A DNA stretch of 8,956 bases, taken from contig JAJZNY010000202.1 of NCBI GenBank assembly GCA_021852245.1, forward strand, positions 1 through 8,956, given 5' to 3'. This stretch comes from Planctomycetota bacterium. Its GTDB lineage: Bacteria > Planctomycetota > Phycisphaerae > WQYP01. Both the position numbers and the translations under genes were made by a program. The notes beneath the pieces are model-generated. The model did not search any database. It was not told the DNA's origin and saw only the letters and a program-made list of their open reading frames with translations. Positions within the stretch are counted from its first letter, which is position 1. Each line of letters begins with the position of its first letter. Positions 1 to 6,593 of this stretch are shown in pieces.

Positions 1-2
1 AG

Positions 3-410
3 GACGCTGTAGCGGTCGGCAATGCCTATGCTGCGTGGACGGTGAGATTGAAAATGCCGGTGACAAAAACCGATGGCCACCGCGCGTTGATGATTCATGG
101 CAGTTACGGCTTTAATGGTTACTTGTCACATGAGTCTTACGCCGCCGCGTCGTCCATGGAGCCGCTATTTGGAGATTGCATCTGGTATGATGCGAAACCC
201 CAGCTCTCCGACACGATGCCGCAGAATTTATTCCTTGGAAATTACAACTTAAGTCGGAACGACCAGATGGGCAATTTCTGCATTCGTCGCCATAACGGAC
301 GCATCAATATGGCGCTGCTGGGAGGTGGGGTCGAGACCCTGCGATTGTCCGCGTTGTGGTCGCTGAACTGGACCGGCGCGAGAGGTGGATTGAAGGTGAC
401 AGGCCCGTGA
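3..410 (+). CDS. Pseudopilin-like protein of the H-X9-DG type, C-terminal part (5' partial)
   Basis: The frame is open from the window's left edge (first full codon at 3) to TGA at 408-410, so the true start and the expected N-terminal prepilin methylation helix lie upstream; the in-frame GTG at 42 is internal. The visible 135 residues match the C-terminal half of planctomycete pseudopilin-like proteins in order: a GSYGFNGYL segment, a FGDCIWYDAKP segment, then RRHNGRINMALLGGGVETL and an ALWSLNW ending. The histidine at 291-293 is followed by nine residues and then Gly-Gly where the family has Asp-Gly (321-326), and the usual following His is also Gly. Such proteins carry a type II secretion/type IV pilin-like N-terminus and are presumed exported or membrane-anchored; individual roles are mostly unknown. 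The assignment to the family is fairly secure, the function is not. Confidence 0.75.
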   Translation, partial: DAVAVGNAYAAWTVRLKMPVTKTDGHRALMIHGSYGFNGYLSHESYAAASSMEPLFGDCIWYDAKPQLSDTMPQNLFLGNYNLSRNDQMGNFCIRRHNGRINMALLGGGVETLRLSALWSLNWTGARGGLKVTGP

Positions 411-425
411 AATGAGAGCCGACAT

Positions 426-448
426 GGCGGGTACTGACCTGCCCGTTT
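426..448 (+). terminator. Possible weak intrinsic terminator after the pseudopilin gene
   Basis: GGCGGGT (426-432) can pair with ACCTGCC (437-443) around a four-base ACTG loop, giving a 7-bp stem with one G-T wobble. It lies 15 nt after the pseudopilin stop and just before rsmD. Only three T residues (446-448) follow, after CG, so termination would be inefficient. It could instead be a chance hairpin. Confidence 0.3.
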
Positions 449-451
449 AGA

Positions 452-1045
452 ATGGATGGGGTGAGAATCATCGCCGGCAGATTTCGTCATCGCACTTTAG
501 AGAGCCCCCCGGCCAAGACAACGCGTCCGATAACGGACCGGGTTAAACAATCACTTTTTGATGCCCTGTCCGTTGCAATAGGTTTTGAGCGTATTCGTGT
601 ATTGGATGTATTTGCAGGCACGGGGAGTTTGGGGTTGGAATCTCTATCGCGCGGCGCCCGTGAAGTGGTATTTGTCGAGGAAGATCGTCGCGCTCTGATC
701 GCTTTGAGCAACAATGTCGAGGCCTTGGGCGTTAAGGCTGAAAGCCGGATCGTTAAGGCGGACGCGTTCTTCCGCGGCGATATCTGGCGGGGCGATATGG
801 GGCGGTTTGACATGATATTCTTTGATCCCCCCTACCCGCTGCTGGACAAGCCCGAAACGGCGCAGAAACTCGATGGCATGATGTGCCGCGGAGCAGAGTC
901 GGCATTGAACGATGACGGGGTTTTACTTTTCCGGCATCCGGGAAAGTTTAAGCTGGAGTCCATGCAAACGGCCAAGCTGATCATGCGTCGGCAGGACTAC
1001 GGATCGATGTCGGTGACGTGGATCGGGCGAATGCCGGCAAGCTGA
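452..1045 (+). CDS. rsmD: 16S rRNA (guanine(966)-N(2))-methyltransferase RsmD
   Basis: RsmD transfers a methyl group from S-adenosylmethionine to N2 of G966 (E. coli numbering) in 16S rRNA during assembly of the small ribosomal subunit in the cytoplasm. The 197-residue length is normal for the family. Visible landmarks: the N-terminal RIIAGRFRHRTL, the family signature TRPITDRVKQSLFDAL (residues 24-39), SAM-binding motif I DVFAGTGSLGLE (52-63) with the acidic VEED after strand 2 (75-78), and the catalytic DPPY motif (125-128) of N-directed methyltransferases. Translation is drawn from ATG 452; GTG 461, nine bases later, leaves the family's usual VRIIAG-like start and is an alternative, since neither has a strong Shine-Dalgarno. 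The gene lies 41 nt after the pseudopilin and 21 nt before the DUF58 gene, so it may be co-transcribed with the latter. The assignment is secure. Confidence 0.93.
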   Translation: MDGVRIIAGRFRHRTLESPPAKTTRPITDRVKQSLFDALSVAIGFERIRVLDVFAGTGSLGLESLSRGAREVVFVEEDRRALIALSNNVEALGVKAESRIVKADAFFRGDIWRGDMGRFDMIFFDPPYPLLDKPETAQKLDGMMCRGAESALNDDGVLLFRHPGKFKLESMQTAKLIMRRQDYGSMSVTWIGRMPAS

Positions 1046-1061
1046 ACGCGTGGCGATATTC

Positions 1062-1067
1062 AAGGGG
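1062..1067 (+). promoter_or_regulatory. Ribosome binding site that favours a TTG start for the DUF58 gene
   Basis: AAGGGG can pair with the 16S anti-Shine-Dalgarno (one G-U wobble) and sits 5 nt before TTG 1073, but it runs into the GTG at 1067, where it could not serve. This decides between two in-frame starts two codons apart. Confidence 0.4.
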
Positions 1068-1999
1068 TGAAGTTGGCAAAGCTTCAATACCGTTTTTTCA
1101 AACCGACGCATGCGGCGCAGCTGCGGCGCATGGAATTCACCGTTCGAGGGGTGGTGGAGGGCGTTTACGCCGGCCTGCACAAGAGTCCACATAAAGGTTT
1201 TTCCATTGAATTTGCCGAACATCGTGAATACGTTCCCGGTGATGAAATCAAGCATCTGGACTGGACGGTGCTGGCGAAAACCGACCGCTATTATGTCAAA
1301 CAATATGAACAGGAAACCAACCTGAGGGCCACCATCTGCCTGGATGCCTCTGCGTCCATGCGTTTCGGCTCGGCGGTGCAGCACGATCCGGCAACCGGGA
1401 CGGGAAATCCGGTGAGCAAATACGAATACGCTTCCGTACTGGCCTGCTCGCTGGCGTACCTGCTTTCCAATCAACAGGATGTCGTGGGGCTTATCGGATT
1501 TGATGACAAAATTCGGCTCGAGATACCCCAGGGAAATGGCCCGTCGCATCTGGATCAGTTTTTTGTTGGTGTGGAAAAACTGGCTCCTTCGCGCACCACG
1601 CATCTTGCGGAGACCCTGCATCAGGTGGCGGACCGGATTCCGCGACGCGGCCTGGTGATTCTGATCAGTGATCTGTTTGACGACCCGAACCGACTGACCC
1701 ATGCATTTGAGCATCTGCGTCATTATCGCCACCAACTGGTGGTGCTGCACGTGATGGATCCGCAGGAGCTCGAACTGAATTACAACCGGCCAATCACATT
1801 TGAAGACATGGAGGACGGATCACGACTGCAGATCGATCCCAAAGCCATCCGCGACGATTACCGGCGCGAGGTGCAGGAATTCATCGAACTGCTGAAGAAG
1901 AAGTGCGGCCGGGCGAAAATTGATTATTTGTTGGCCAGGACGGATGTTCCCTGGGATGCGCAGATACGGAGTCTGCTCATGCGCACATCCCGCCGCTGA
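1067..1999 (+). CDS. DUF58 domain-containing protein (VWA-like, MoxR-associated type)
   Basis: This 310-residue cytoplasmic protein is a DUF58 family member, a group related to von Willebrand factor A domains and usually encoded with a MoxR AAA+ ATPase and BatA-like membrane proteins. Recognisable blocks are VEGVYAGLHKSPHKGFSIEF (30-49), EYVPGDEIKHLDW (54-66), the MIDAS-type metal site DASAS (93-97), a Thr pair at 177-178 in the later MIDAS region, LVILISDLFDD (196-206) and a C-terminal half with LVVLHVMDPQELEL. No signal peptide or membrane segment is apparent. Its precise role is unknown; family context suggests it works with the adjacent BatA/VWA protein. The GTG at 1067 has no well-placed ribosome site; the TTG at 1073 lies 5 nt after AAGGGG (1062-1067) and may be the true start, shortening the protein by two residues. 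The family call is secure. Confidence 0.9.
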   Translation: MKLAKLQYRFFKPTHAAQLRRMEFTVRGVVEGVYAGLHKSPHKGFSIEFAEHREYVPGDEIKHLDWTVLAKTDRYYVKQYEQETNLRATICLDASASMRFGSAVQHDPATGTGNPVSKYEYASVLACSLAYLLSNQQDVVGLIGFDDKIRLEIPQGNGPSHLDQFFVGVEKLAPSRTTHLAETLHQVADRIPRRGLVILISDLFDDPNRLTHAFEHLRHYRHQLVVLHVMDPQELELNYNRPITFEDMEDGSRLQIDPKAIRDDYRREVQEFIELLKKKCGRAKIDYLLARTDVPWDAQIRSLLMRTSRR

Positions 2000-2014
2000 G
2001 ACGAATTGAGATTT

Positions 2015-4585
2015 ATGACCGGCAATTTACTGATGACCACGGCTCTTCCCGGTGCACTGACGTTCAGTGATCCGGTTCTGCTCATCGGTCTGCTTGCGGC
2101 GGGGATTCCGGTTCTGCTGCACCTGCTCAACCGTGTCCGTTCGCCGGTCGTGCCGTTTTCCACACTGCGGTTTCTGCGTATTACCGCCCAGAAAACGGTC
2201 CGCAAGCGACAGATTCAGCAGTTTCTGCTGCTGCTGATGCGTATGGCGGTCTTTGCGCTGATCGCCATGGCCATTGCCGGCCCTCTGGTCCACGGTGGCA
2301 CACCGGAGCTGGCCTACGGCATGATTCTACTTTTGCTTGTCGGCCTGGTGGCATCGGCGGCGGCCGTCGCAGCGCTGGTCAATTATCTTGAGCGGCCGAA
2401 ACACGCGGGCGGCGCAGACCGGTCTGCAAAATCGAGTGTCGCACCAACTCCGACACCACGTCCCGTTGCCGTCCCGCCCGGGCGCTGGGCGGCCATCATT
2501 GCGGTGCTGATCGCAGGACTGGGCGCACTGGGGGTATCGGCCTTCGGTCTGACCACCAATTCTTTATTCCCTGATTCTGCGGTACATTTTGACGGTTCCA
2601 ATGCGGCCGTGGTGATCATTCTGGATAATTCGCAGTCGATGCTGGCGCAAGTCGGCGGCCGGACGAGATTATCCCGTGCCGCGCATCTGGCCCGGGAGCT
2701 GATTGTGCGCACCCTCCATCCGGCTCGAGAGGCGGTGCTGCTGACCAATCCAGGAACTGAACCGGTGCCGGAGGCGCTGAGCGCCAATTTGATTGCGTCT
2801 GCGGGACGGTTGCAGCATGTGCAGAGTGTTGGGCGGGCCCGGCCCATGGCGGAACTGGTCGCAAAAGCGACACGGCTCCTGGCCGCGAGCCGCATGCCGG
2901 AAAAGGTGCTGGTTATTATTTCTGATTTTGCCGGTCCGGCGGCATCGGAAACGAACATGTTTGCGGCATTGAAGAAACTGCCGGCAGTGCAGTTGGTGCT
3001 CATGCCGATGGCGGCGGGAGCCGCGCCGGATGATGTCGCGATCGAGCAATTCCGGGTACTGCGCGGTCAGGCGGTCGCGGGCAGCCACATCACGCTTGAG
3101 GCCCGAGTGGTTAATAACGGCTCGACCGCGGTGGTCCCCTCACTGTCGCTGTCGCTCAATGGACGGCCGCTGCCCACCTCTACCGCCAGAGTGTCATTGG
3201 GCCCGGCGGGGACAAGTCAATCGGTGCGTCACGTTCGACTGCACTGCGTCTTGACCCAACCGGGATGGCAGTTGATTCAAGCGAACATCAATAATCCCAG
3301 CGGCGTACTGCCGTGGGCGGATCATCGGCGGCTGATTCTTAAAGCTGCGGCAAAAATTCGGGCGCTGGTGGTCGGCAACTCTGTTCCTCCGGCGCCCGGT
3401 GCGGCGGCATTTTACGTTGACGCAGCCCTGGCCCCGTATTCCGGAAGCATCTCCTCGGCCAACCAGCCCTGGAGTATCATTCCCCGGACGGTGGACCTCC
3501 AAAACCTCCCTTCCATCCATCTGGCGCGGTACGGCGCGGTATTTTTATGCGATGTCCCGCAGGTTACGCCTGCGGAAACCCGTCATCTGGCGGAATTTGT
3601 TAAAGACGGCGGGCGCCTGTGCTGGCTGCTGGGGCCGGGAATAAATCCGCATTTTTATAATACTGTTTTGCTACCGCACGGTCTGCTGCCCGGTTCACTG
3701 ACTCGCCTGATCAGCAGCATCCGCGGCGAGAAGGTCAGCACCGTTGATACCCGCAGCTACCTGTGCGGACATCTGTTTGCCGATGAAAGCCCCTTTCAGC
3801 GGATTGTGGTGGCGAATATGTGGGGCATCGCGTCGATGGATCAATCCGCAGGCGTCCTGATGTCCGTCAGCAGCGGGCGGGTGCTGCTGACCGATCAGGC
3901 ACTGGGGAAAGGACGGATTTATACGTTCACCTCGTCGCCGGCCGGCGGCTGGTCCAACATCGGAGCCACCTCGGTGTTTTTGCCGCTGATGGTGCGAATT
4001 GCTCTGGGTAATGCGGCGACCGCCGCCCGTAACTCCGCCTATGAACCGGGGGACCGGATCGACCTTCCGGTGCCGCAGAGAATTGCGCCCATGAGCGTCA
4101 ATGTGACGCTGCCGAAATCGGCGACGGTTATTAATATCAAGCCCGATGCGAACGGCACGCATCGCCCGCGCTGGATGTTTGACCAAACGGACCGGACCGG
4201 CATCTATCATTGGACGAGTTTTGACGGCAAGACGTCAGGGATGTTTGTGGTGAATCCCCCCGGCTCCGAGGCCAATCTTCATCCAACGCCGGCGGCGGTT
4301 CTGGCCAAGATGGTCAAACTCAAGCATCCGGTGCTGATAGCGTCCACCGCTCAGAAATTACTGGCGGTGATCAAAAAGACCAATGCAGGTTCCTCGCTCA
4401 TGCCCGGCATTCTGGCGCTTGTCGCATTGTTGGCGGTTTTCGAGGCTCTGGTATCGAATCGTAACTCACCGGCCGGCAATGCGCCGGGTGCGCCGAGAGG
4501 AACGGAACAGGGTAGATTCTCGGGGGCAGGACAGAGCTCAGAGGCCGTTCAGGTTGTCGGTGCGGGGGTAAGATCAGACGCATGA
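2015..4585 (+). CDS. BatA/VWA domain-containing membrane protein
   Basis: A large membrane protein of about 856 residues. The N-terminus (2063-2295) is a BatA domain: FSDPVLLIGLLAAGIPVLLH, a PFSTLRFLR stretch, the basic KTVRKRQIQQ and a second membrane helix. An extra stretch follows with two hydrophobic segments (about 2318-2385 and 2491-2550) separated by a Pro-rich, basic linker. A VWA domain has the MIDAS sequence DNSQS (2624-2638) and VLVIISDFAG (Asp codon at 2924). A CARDB-like beta domain (about 3053-3350) and a glutamine-amidotransferase-like region (about 3365-3660, with YGAVFLCDV and FVKDGGRLCWLLG) come next; a membrane helix lies at about 4406-4456 and a Gly/Ser-rich tail ends the protein. 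ATG 2015 is preferred over the TTG at 2006; neither has a strong ribosome site. It lies 15 nt after the DUF58 gene, so the two are probably co-expressed and work together at the membrane. The exact function is unknown. Confidence 0.87.
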   Translation: MTGNLLMTTALPGALTFSDPVLLIGLLAAGIPVLLHLLNRVRSPVVPFSTLRFLRITAQKTVRKRQIQQFLLLLMRMAVFALIAMAIAGPLVHGGTPELAYGMILLLLVGLVASAAAVAALVNYLERPKHAGGADRSAKSSVAPTPTPRPVAVPPGRWAAIIAVLIAGLGALGVSAFGLTTNSLFPDSAVHFDGSNAAVVIILDNSQSMLAQVGGRTRLSRAAHLARELIVRTLHPAREAVLLTNPGTEPVPEALSANLIASAGRLQHVQSVGRARPMAELVAKATRLLAASRMPEKVLVIISDFAGPAASETNMFAALKKLPAVQLVLMPMAAGAAPDDVAIEQFRVLRGQAVAGSHITLEARVVNNGSTAVVPSLSLSLNGRPLPTSTARVSLGPAGTSQSVRHVRLHCVLTQPGWQLIQANINNPSGVLPWADHRRLILKAAAKIRALVVGNSVPPAPGAAAFYVDAALAPYSGSISSANQPWSIIPRTVDLQNLPSIHLARYGAVFLCDVPQVTPAETRHLAEFVKDGGRLCWLLGPGINPHFYNTVLLPHGLLPGSLTRLISSIRGEKVSTVDTRSYLCGHLFADESPFQRIVVANMWGIASMDQSAGVLMSVSSGRVLLTDQALGKGRIYTFTSSPAGGWSNIGATSVFLPLMVRIALGNAATAARNSAYEPGDRIDLPVPQRIAPMSVNVTLPKSATVINIKPDANGTHRPRWMFDQTDRTGIYHWTSFDGKTSGMFVVNPPGSEANLHPTPAAVLAKMVKLKHPVLIASTAQKLLAVIKKTNAGSSLMPGILALVALLAVFEALVSNRNSPAGNAPGAPRGTEQGRFSGAGQSSEAVQVVGAGVRSDA

Positions 4586-5433
4586 TGAAAAATAACCGTG
4601 ACAAAAATCAAGCTGCCAGATTGCCGAATTCCAAAGAACGGAAGGCTTTGCCGACGAGCGACTGGAATCAGTCCGCCGATTGGTATGATGAACTGGTCGG
4701 TGATCGCGGTCATATCCATCATGAGAAAACCATTATTCCCGGTCTCAAGCGCATGCTGAAATTGGAATCGGGCATGTGCCTTCTTGACGTCGCCTGCGGG
4801 CAGGGTGTCGTCTGTCGGGCTTTTGCGCGCGACGGCGTACGGGTGACGGGCGTGGATCTGGCGGCTGATTTAATTCAGCTTGCCCGGCAGCGAATGGAGT
4901 TTCCGCAGTTGGAACGGTATTACCAAGGGGACGCCCGCCATCTCGACGCGGCCATCCCGGCCGGTGAAGCGCGATTTGACGCCGCCTGCTGTGTTCTGGC
5001 GATCACCAATATGACGCCCCTTTCGCCGGTCTGGGAATCGATTGGCCGATTACTCAAACCGCAGTCGGCACTGGTGGTTGTCATGGTTCATCCATGCTTT
5101 CGCATTCCACGCGCCAGCAATTGGCACTTTGATGCCGCCAATAATCGACAGCTTCGCACGGTCGGGCAATACCTCACCAGCGGTAAATTCGCCATCGAGA
5201 TGCACCCCGGCGCAGCGGCCGGCGAAATGACTTATACCTTTCACCGTCCGCTGCAGGCGTATGTGAACACCATGGCGTCGGCGGGCTTTTTGATCGAACA
5301 TCTTGAGGAGTGGACGAGCGTCAAACATCCACCAAAAGGGCGCCGATACGATGCGCTGGAACAGGCTCGGAAGGAAATACCGTTATTTTTGGCGATCAAG
5401 GCCCGATTGATCGGCCCCTTTGAGCCCCAATAA
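4582..5433 (+). CDS. Class I SAM-dependent methyltransferase, substrate unknown
   Basis: A 283-residue soluble protein with a Rossmann-type methyltransferase fold of the Methyltransf_11/25 kind. Evidence: SADWYDELVGDRG (31-43) ahead of the core, motif I LLDVACGQG (67-75), the acidic residue ending strand 2 in VTGVD (88-92), GDA (116-118) as the adenine-side loop, and FDAACCVLAITNM (132-144) at motif IV. The post-core segment VHPCFRIPRASNW (169-181) resembles a version common in planctomycetes. It lacks DPPY/NPPY, so it is unlikely to be an N6-adenine or RsmD-type enzyme; a small-molecule or O/C-methyl substrate is possible but nothing in the sequence identifies it. ATG 4582 overlaps the preceding gene's TGA as ATGA, which suggests translational coupling to the BatA/VWA gene; a second Met follows immediately at 4585. 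The first roughly 25 residues are polar and probably disordered. Confidence 0.85.
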   Translation: MMKNNRDKNQAARLPNSKERKALPTSDWNQSADWYDELVGDRGHIHHEKTIIPGLKRMLKLESGMCLLDVACGQGVVCRAFARDGVRVTGVDLAADLIQLARQRMEFPQLERYYQGDARHLDAAIPAGEARFDAACCVLAITNMTPLSPVWESIGRLLKPQSALVVVMVHPCFRIPRASNWHFDAANNRQLRTVGQYLTSGKFAIEMHPGAAAGEMTYTFHRPLQAYVNTMASAGFLIEHLEEWTSVKHPPKGRRYDALEQARKEIPLFLAIKARLIGPFEPQ

Positions 5434-5472
5434 CCGGCCGAATGGCAGGACGCGGGATTCCGCGCCGCCGCC

Positions 5473-5501
5473 TTGCTGTTCAATTCCCGGCGGAGTAACA
5501 T
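5473..5501 (+). promoter_or_regulatory. Candidate sigma-70-like promoter ahead of the secretion ATPase gene
   Basis: TTGCTG (5473-5478) and TAACAT (5496-5501) are separated by 17 nt and lie 24 nt before the ATG at 5526. They match 3/6 and 4/6 positions of the -35 and -10 consensus. This 92-nt gap is the second-longest context change in the window and the only one between the methyltransferase and the secretion genes, so a separate start of transcription is plausible. The match is weak and such pairs arise by chance. Confidence 0.25.
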
Positions 5502-5515
5502 CTCAAGATCAGATT

Positions 5516-5522
5516 GAGGTGG
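5516..5522 (+). promoter_or_regulatory. Shine-Dalgarno that sets the ATPase start at ATG 5526
   Basis: GAGGTGG lies 3 to 9 nt before ATG 5526 (GAGG has a 6-nt spacing). It overlaps the upstream in-frame TTG at 5514, which would otherwise lengthen the protein by four residues, so the ATG is the better start. Confidence 0.6.
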
Positions 5523-5525
5523 TTC

Positions 5526-6593
5526 ATGCCTTCGGCCGCAAACACGGTTGTTGATATTCGTCCACGTGTGGATGCGCTCATCGCACGGGCGGTGGAGTTG
5601 AGGGCTTCCGACATCCATATCGAACCGGTCGGCGAAGGTTACGAAGTGCGGTTTCGCATCGACGGTCTGCTGCAAAGCGTCGAGACGCTCACGCTGCAGA
5701 TCGGCCGGGCGGTGATGAATCGCCTGATGGTCATGGCGCATCTGCTGACCTACCGCACCGATATTCCGCAGGAAGGGCGATTGCGCGTGGATGCACCTGA
5801 TCCCTTAGACCTGCGGCTATCGGTGATACCGACGGTTCACGGCATGCGTGGTGTGATCCGAATGCCTGCAGATATGCTTGCGCCACACCGGCTGGAGGAT
5901 TTGAATCTTCCCGTTGCAAGTTACCGGTTTCTGATGGATTTCTGCGCCGCCGATTCCGGAATGCTGGTGATCACCGGGCCGGCCGGCTCTGGCAAGACGA
6001 CCACGATCTACGCCCTGCTGGCTCATCTGGCGGAGAGCCGACGGGGTGAGAGTATCGTTTCGCTGGAAGATCCCATTGAACGGACGATCCGCGGTGTCAC
6101 GCAGATCGAAGTCAGTGCCTTCGGAGCCATGAACTATCAAACCGCTCTGCGGAGTATTTTGCGTCAGGACCCGCAGACGCTGGCGATCGGTGAAATCCGC
6201 GATGCGGCCACGGCCTCGATGGCGGTGCAGGCAGCCCTGACGGGCCATCGGCTGCTATCCACGCTGCACGCCGGATCCCCCACCGGCGCTGTCCGCCGCC
6301 TGCTGGAAATGGGCGTGGAGGCGTATCAATTAAACAATAGTATTTTCGGATTCATCAACCAGCGGCTTCTGAGACGAAAAACGGCCGATGGATACCGGGG
6401 ACGTCTGCCGGTGGCGGAGTTTCTACGGATGAACTCCGAGGTTTCGCGGGCGATCATCGAAGGCCGCAGGGATGCCGTGTTGACGGAGTCAGGCGGTTTA
6501 TGGCCTGTTGCGCAGGGGCTGGTGGACGCGGGACTTACGGATGAGGCGGAGGTGCGCAGGGTGCTGGGACCACAGGAGCAGATCGATGACTGA
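5526..6593 (+). CDS. GspE/PilB-family secretion ATPase, short form
   Basis: A cytoplasmic hexamer-forming ATPase of the type II secretion/type IV pilus motor family, 355 residues from ATG 5526. It keeps the N2 and C-terminal ATPase domains: ASDIHIEP (27-34), Walker A GPAGSGKT (151-158, codons 5976-5999), Asp box SLEDPIE (6060-6080), Walker B LAIGEIRD (6180-6203, Glu223) and His box TGHRLLSTLHAGS (6240 onward). The arginine-rich N2 features (FRIDG, RTDIPQEGRLRV) are present. The motifs fit GspE/PilB (SDIHIEP, GEIRD) better than PilT, although the length resembles PilT. Two things are missing compared with typical 500-570-residue GspE/PilB proteins: the N-terminal N1/MshEN domain, and the tetracysteine zinc motif after NQRLL; the protein has a single Cys. 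The next gene's start overlaps its end, so it should energise that GspF protein. Whether it drives secretion or fibre assembly cannot be told. Confidence 0.9.
   Translation: MPSAANTVVDIRPRVDALIARAVELRASDIHIEPVGEGYEVRFRIDGLLQSVETLTLQIGRAVMNRLMVMAHLLTYRTDIPQEGRLRVDAPDPLDLRLSVIPTVHGMRGVIRMPADMLAPHRLEDLNLPVASYRFLMDFCAADSGMLVITGPAGSGKTTTIYALLAHLAESRRGESIVSLEDPIERTIRGVTQIEVSAFGAMNYQTALRSILRQDPQTLAIGEIRDAATASMAVQAALTGHRLLSTLHAGSPTGAVRRLLEMGVEAYQLNNSIFGFINQRLLRRKTADGYRGRLPVAEFLRMNSEVSRAIIEGRRDAVLTESGGLWPVAQGLVDAGLTDEAEVRRVLGPQEQIDD
6574..6578 (+). promoter_or_regulatory. Shine-Dalgarno that sets the GspF start at ATG 6586
   Basis: AGGAG lies 7 nt before ATG 6586, a near-ideal site inside the last codons of the ATPase gene. 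The frame is open further upstream (to GTG/ATG-like codons near 6508), but that part overlaps the ATPase gene and reads as basic non-family sequence, so ATG 6586 is the start. Confidence 0.75.

Noticed and set aside
923..1750. 275-codon open frame on the minus strand
   Set aside because: It lies opposite the DUF58 gene and the end of rsmD, whose products match known families; its translation is rich in His, Arg and Gln with no recognisable domain, as expected for an antisense shadow in GC-rich coding DNA.
2383..3003. 206-codon open frame on the minus strand
   Set aside because: It is antisense to the VWA part of the BatA/VWA gene and shows Ser/Ala/Arg-rich low-complexity translation with no motif.
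5451..5493. GC-rich inverted repeats (CGCGG/CCGCG at 5451-5464; CCGCCG/CGGCGG at 5465-5493) as a terminator
   Set aside because: Stems are only 5-6 bp, the second has a 17-nt loop, and no T-run follows either; such pairs are expected in GC-rich DNA.
6508..6585. N-terminal extension of the first GspF protein
   Set aside because: The extension overlaps the ATPase coding sequence, reads as basic non-family residues, and ATG 6586 has an AGGAG site at 7 nt.
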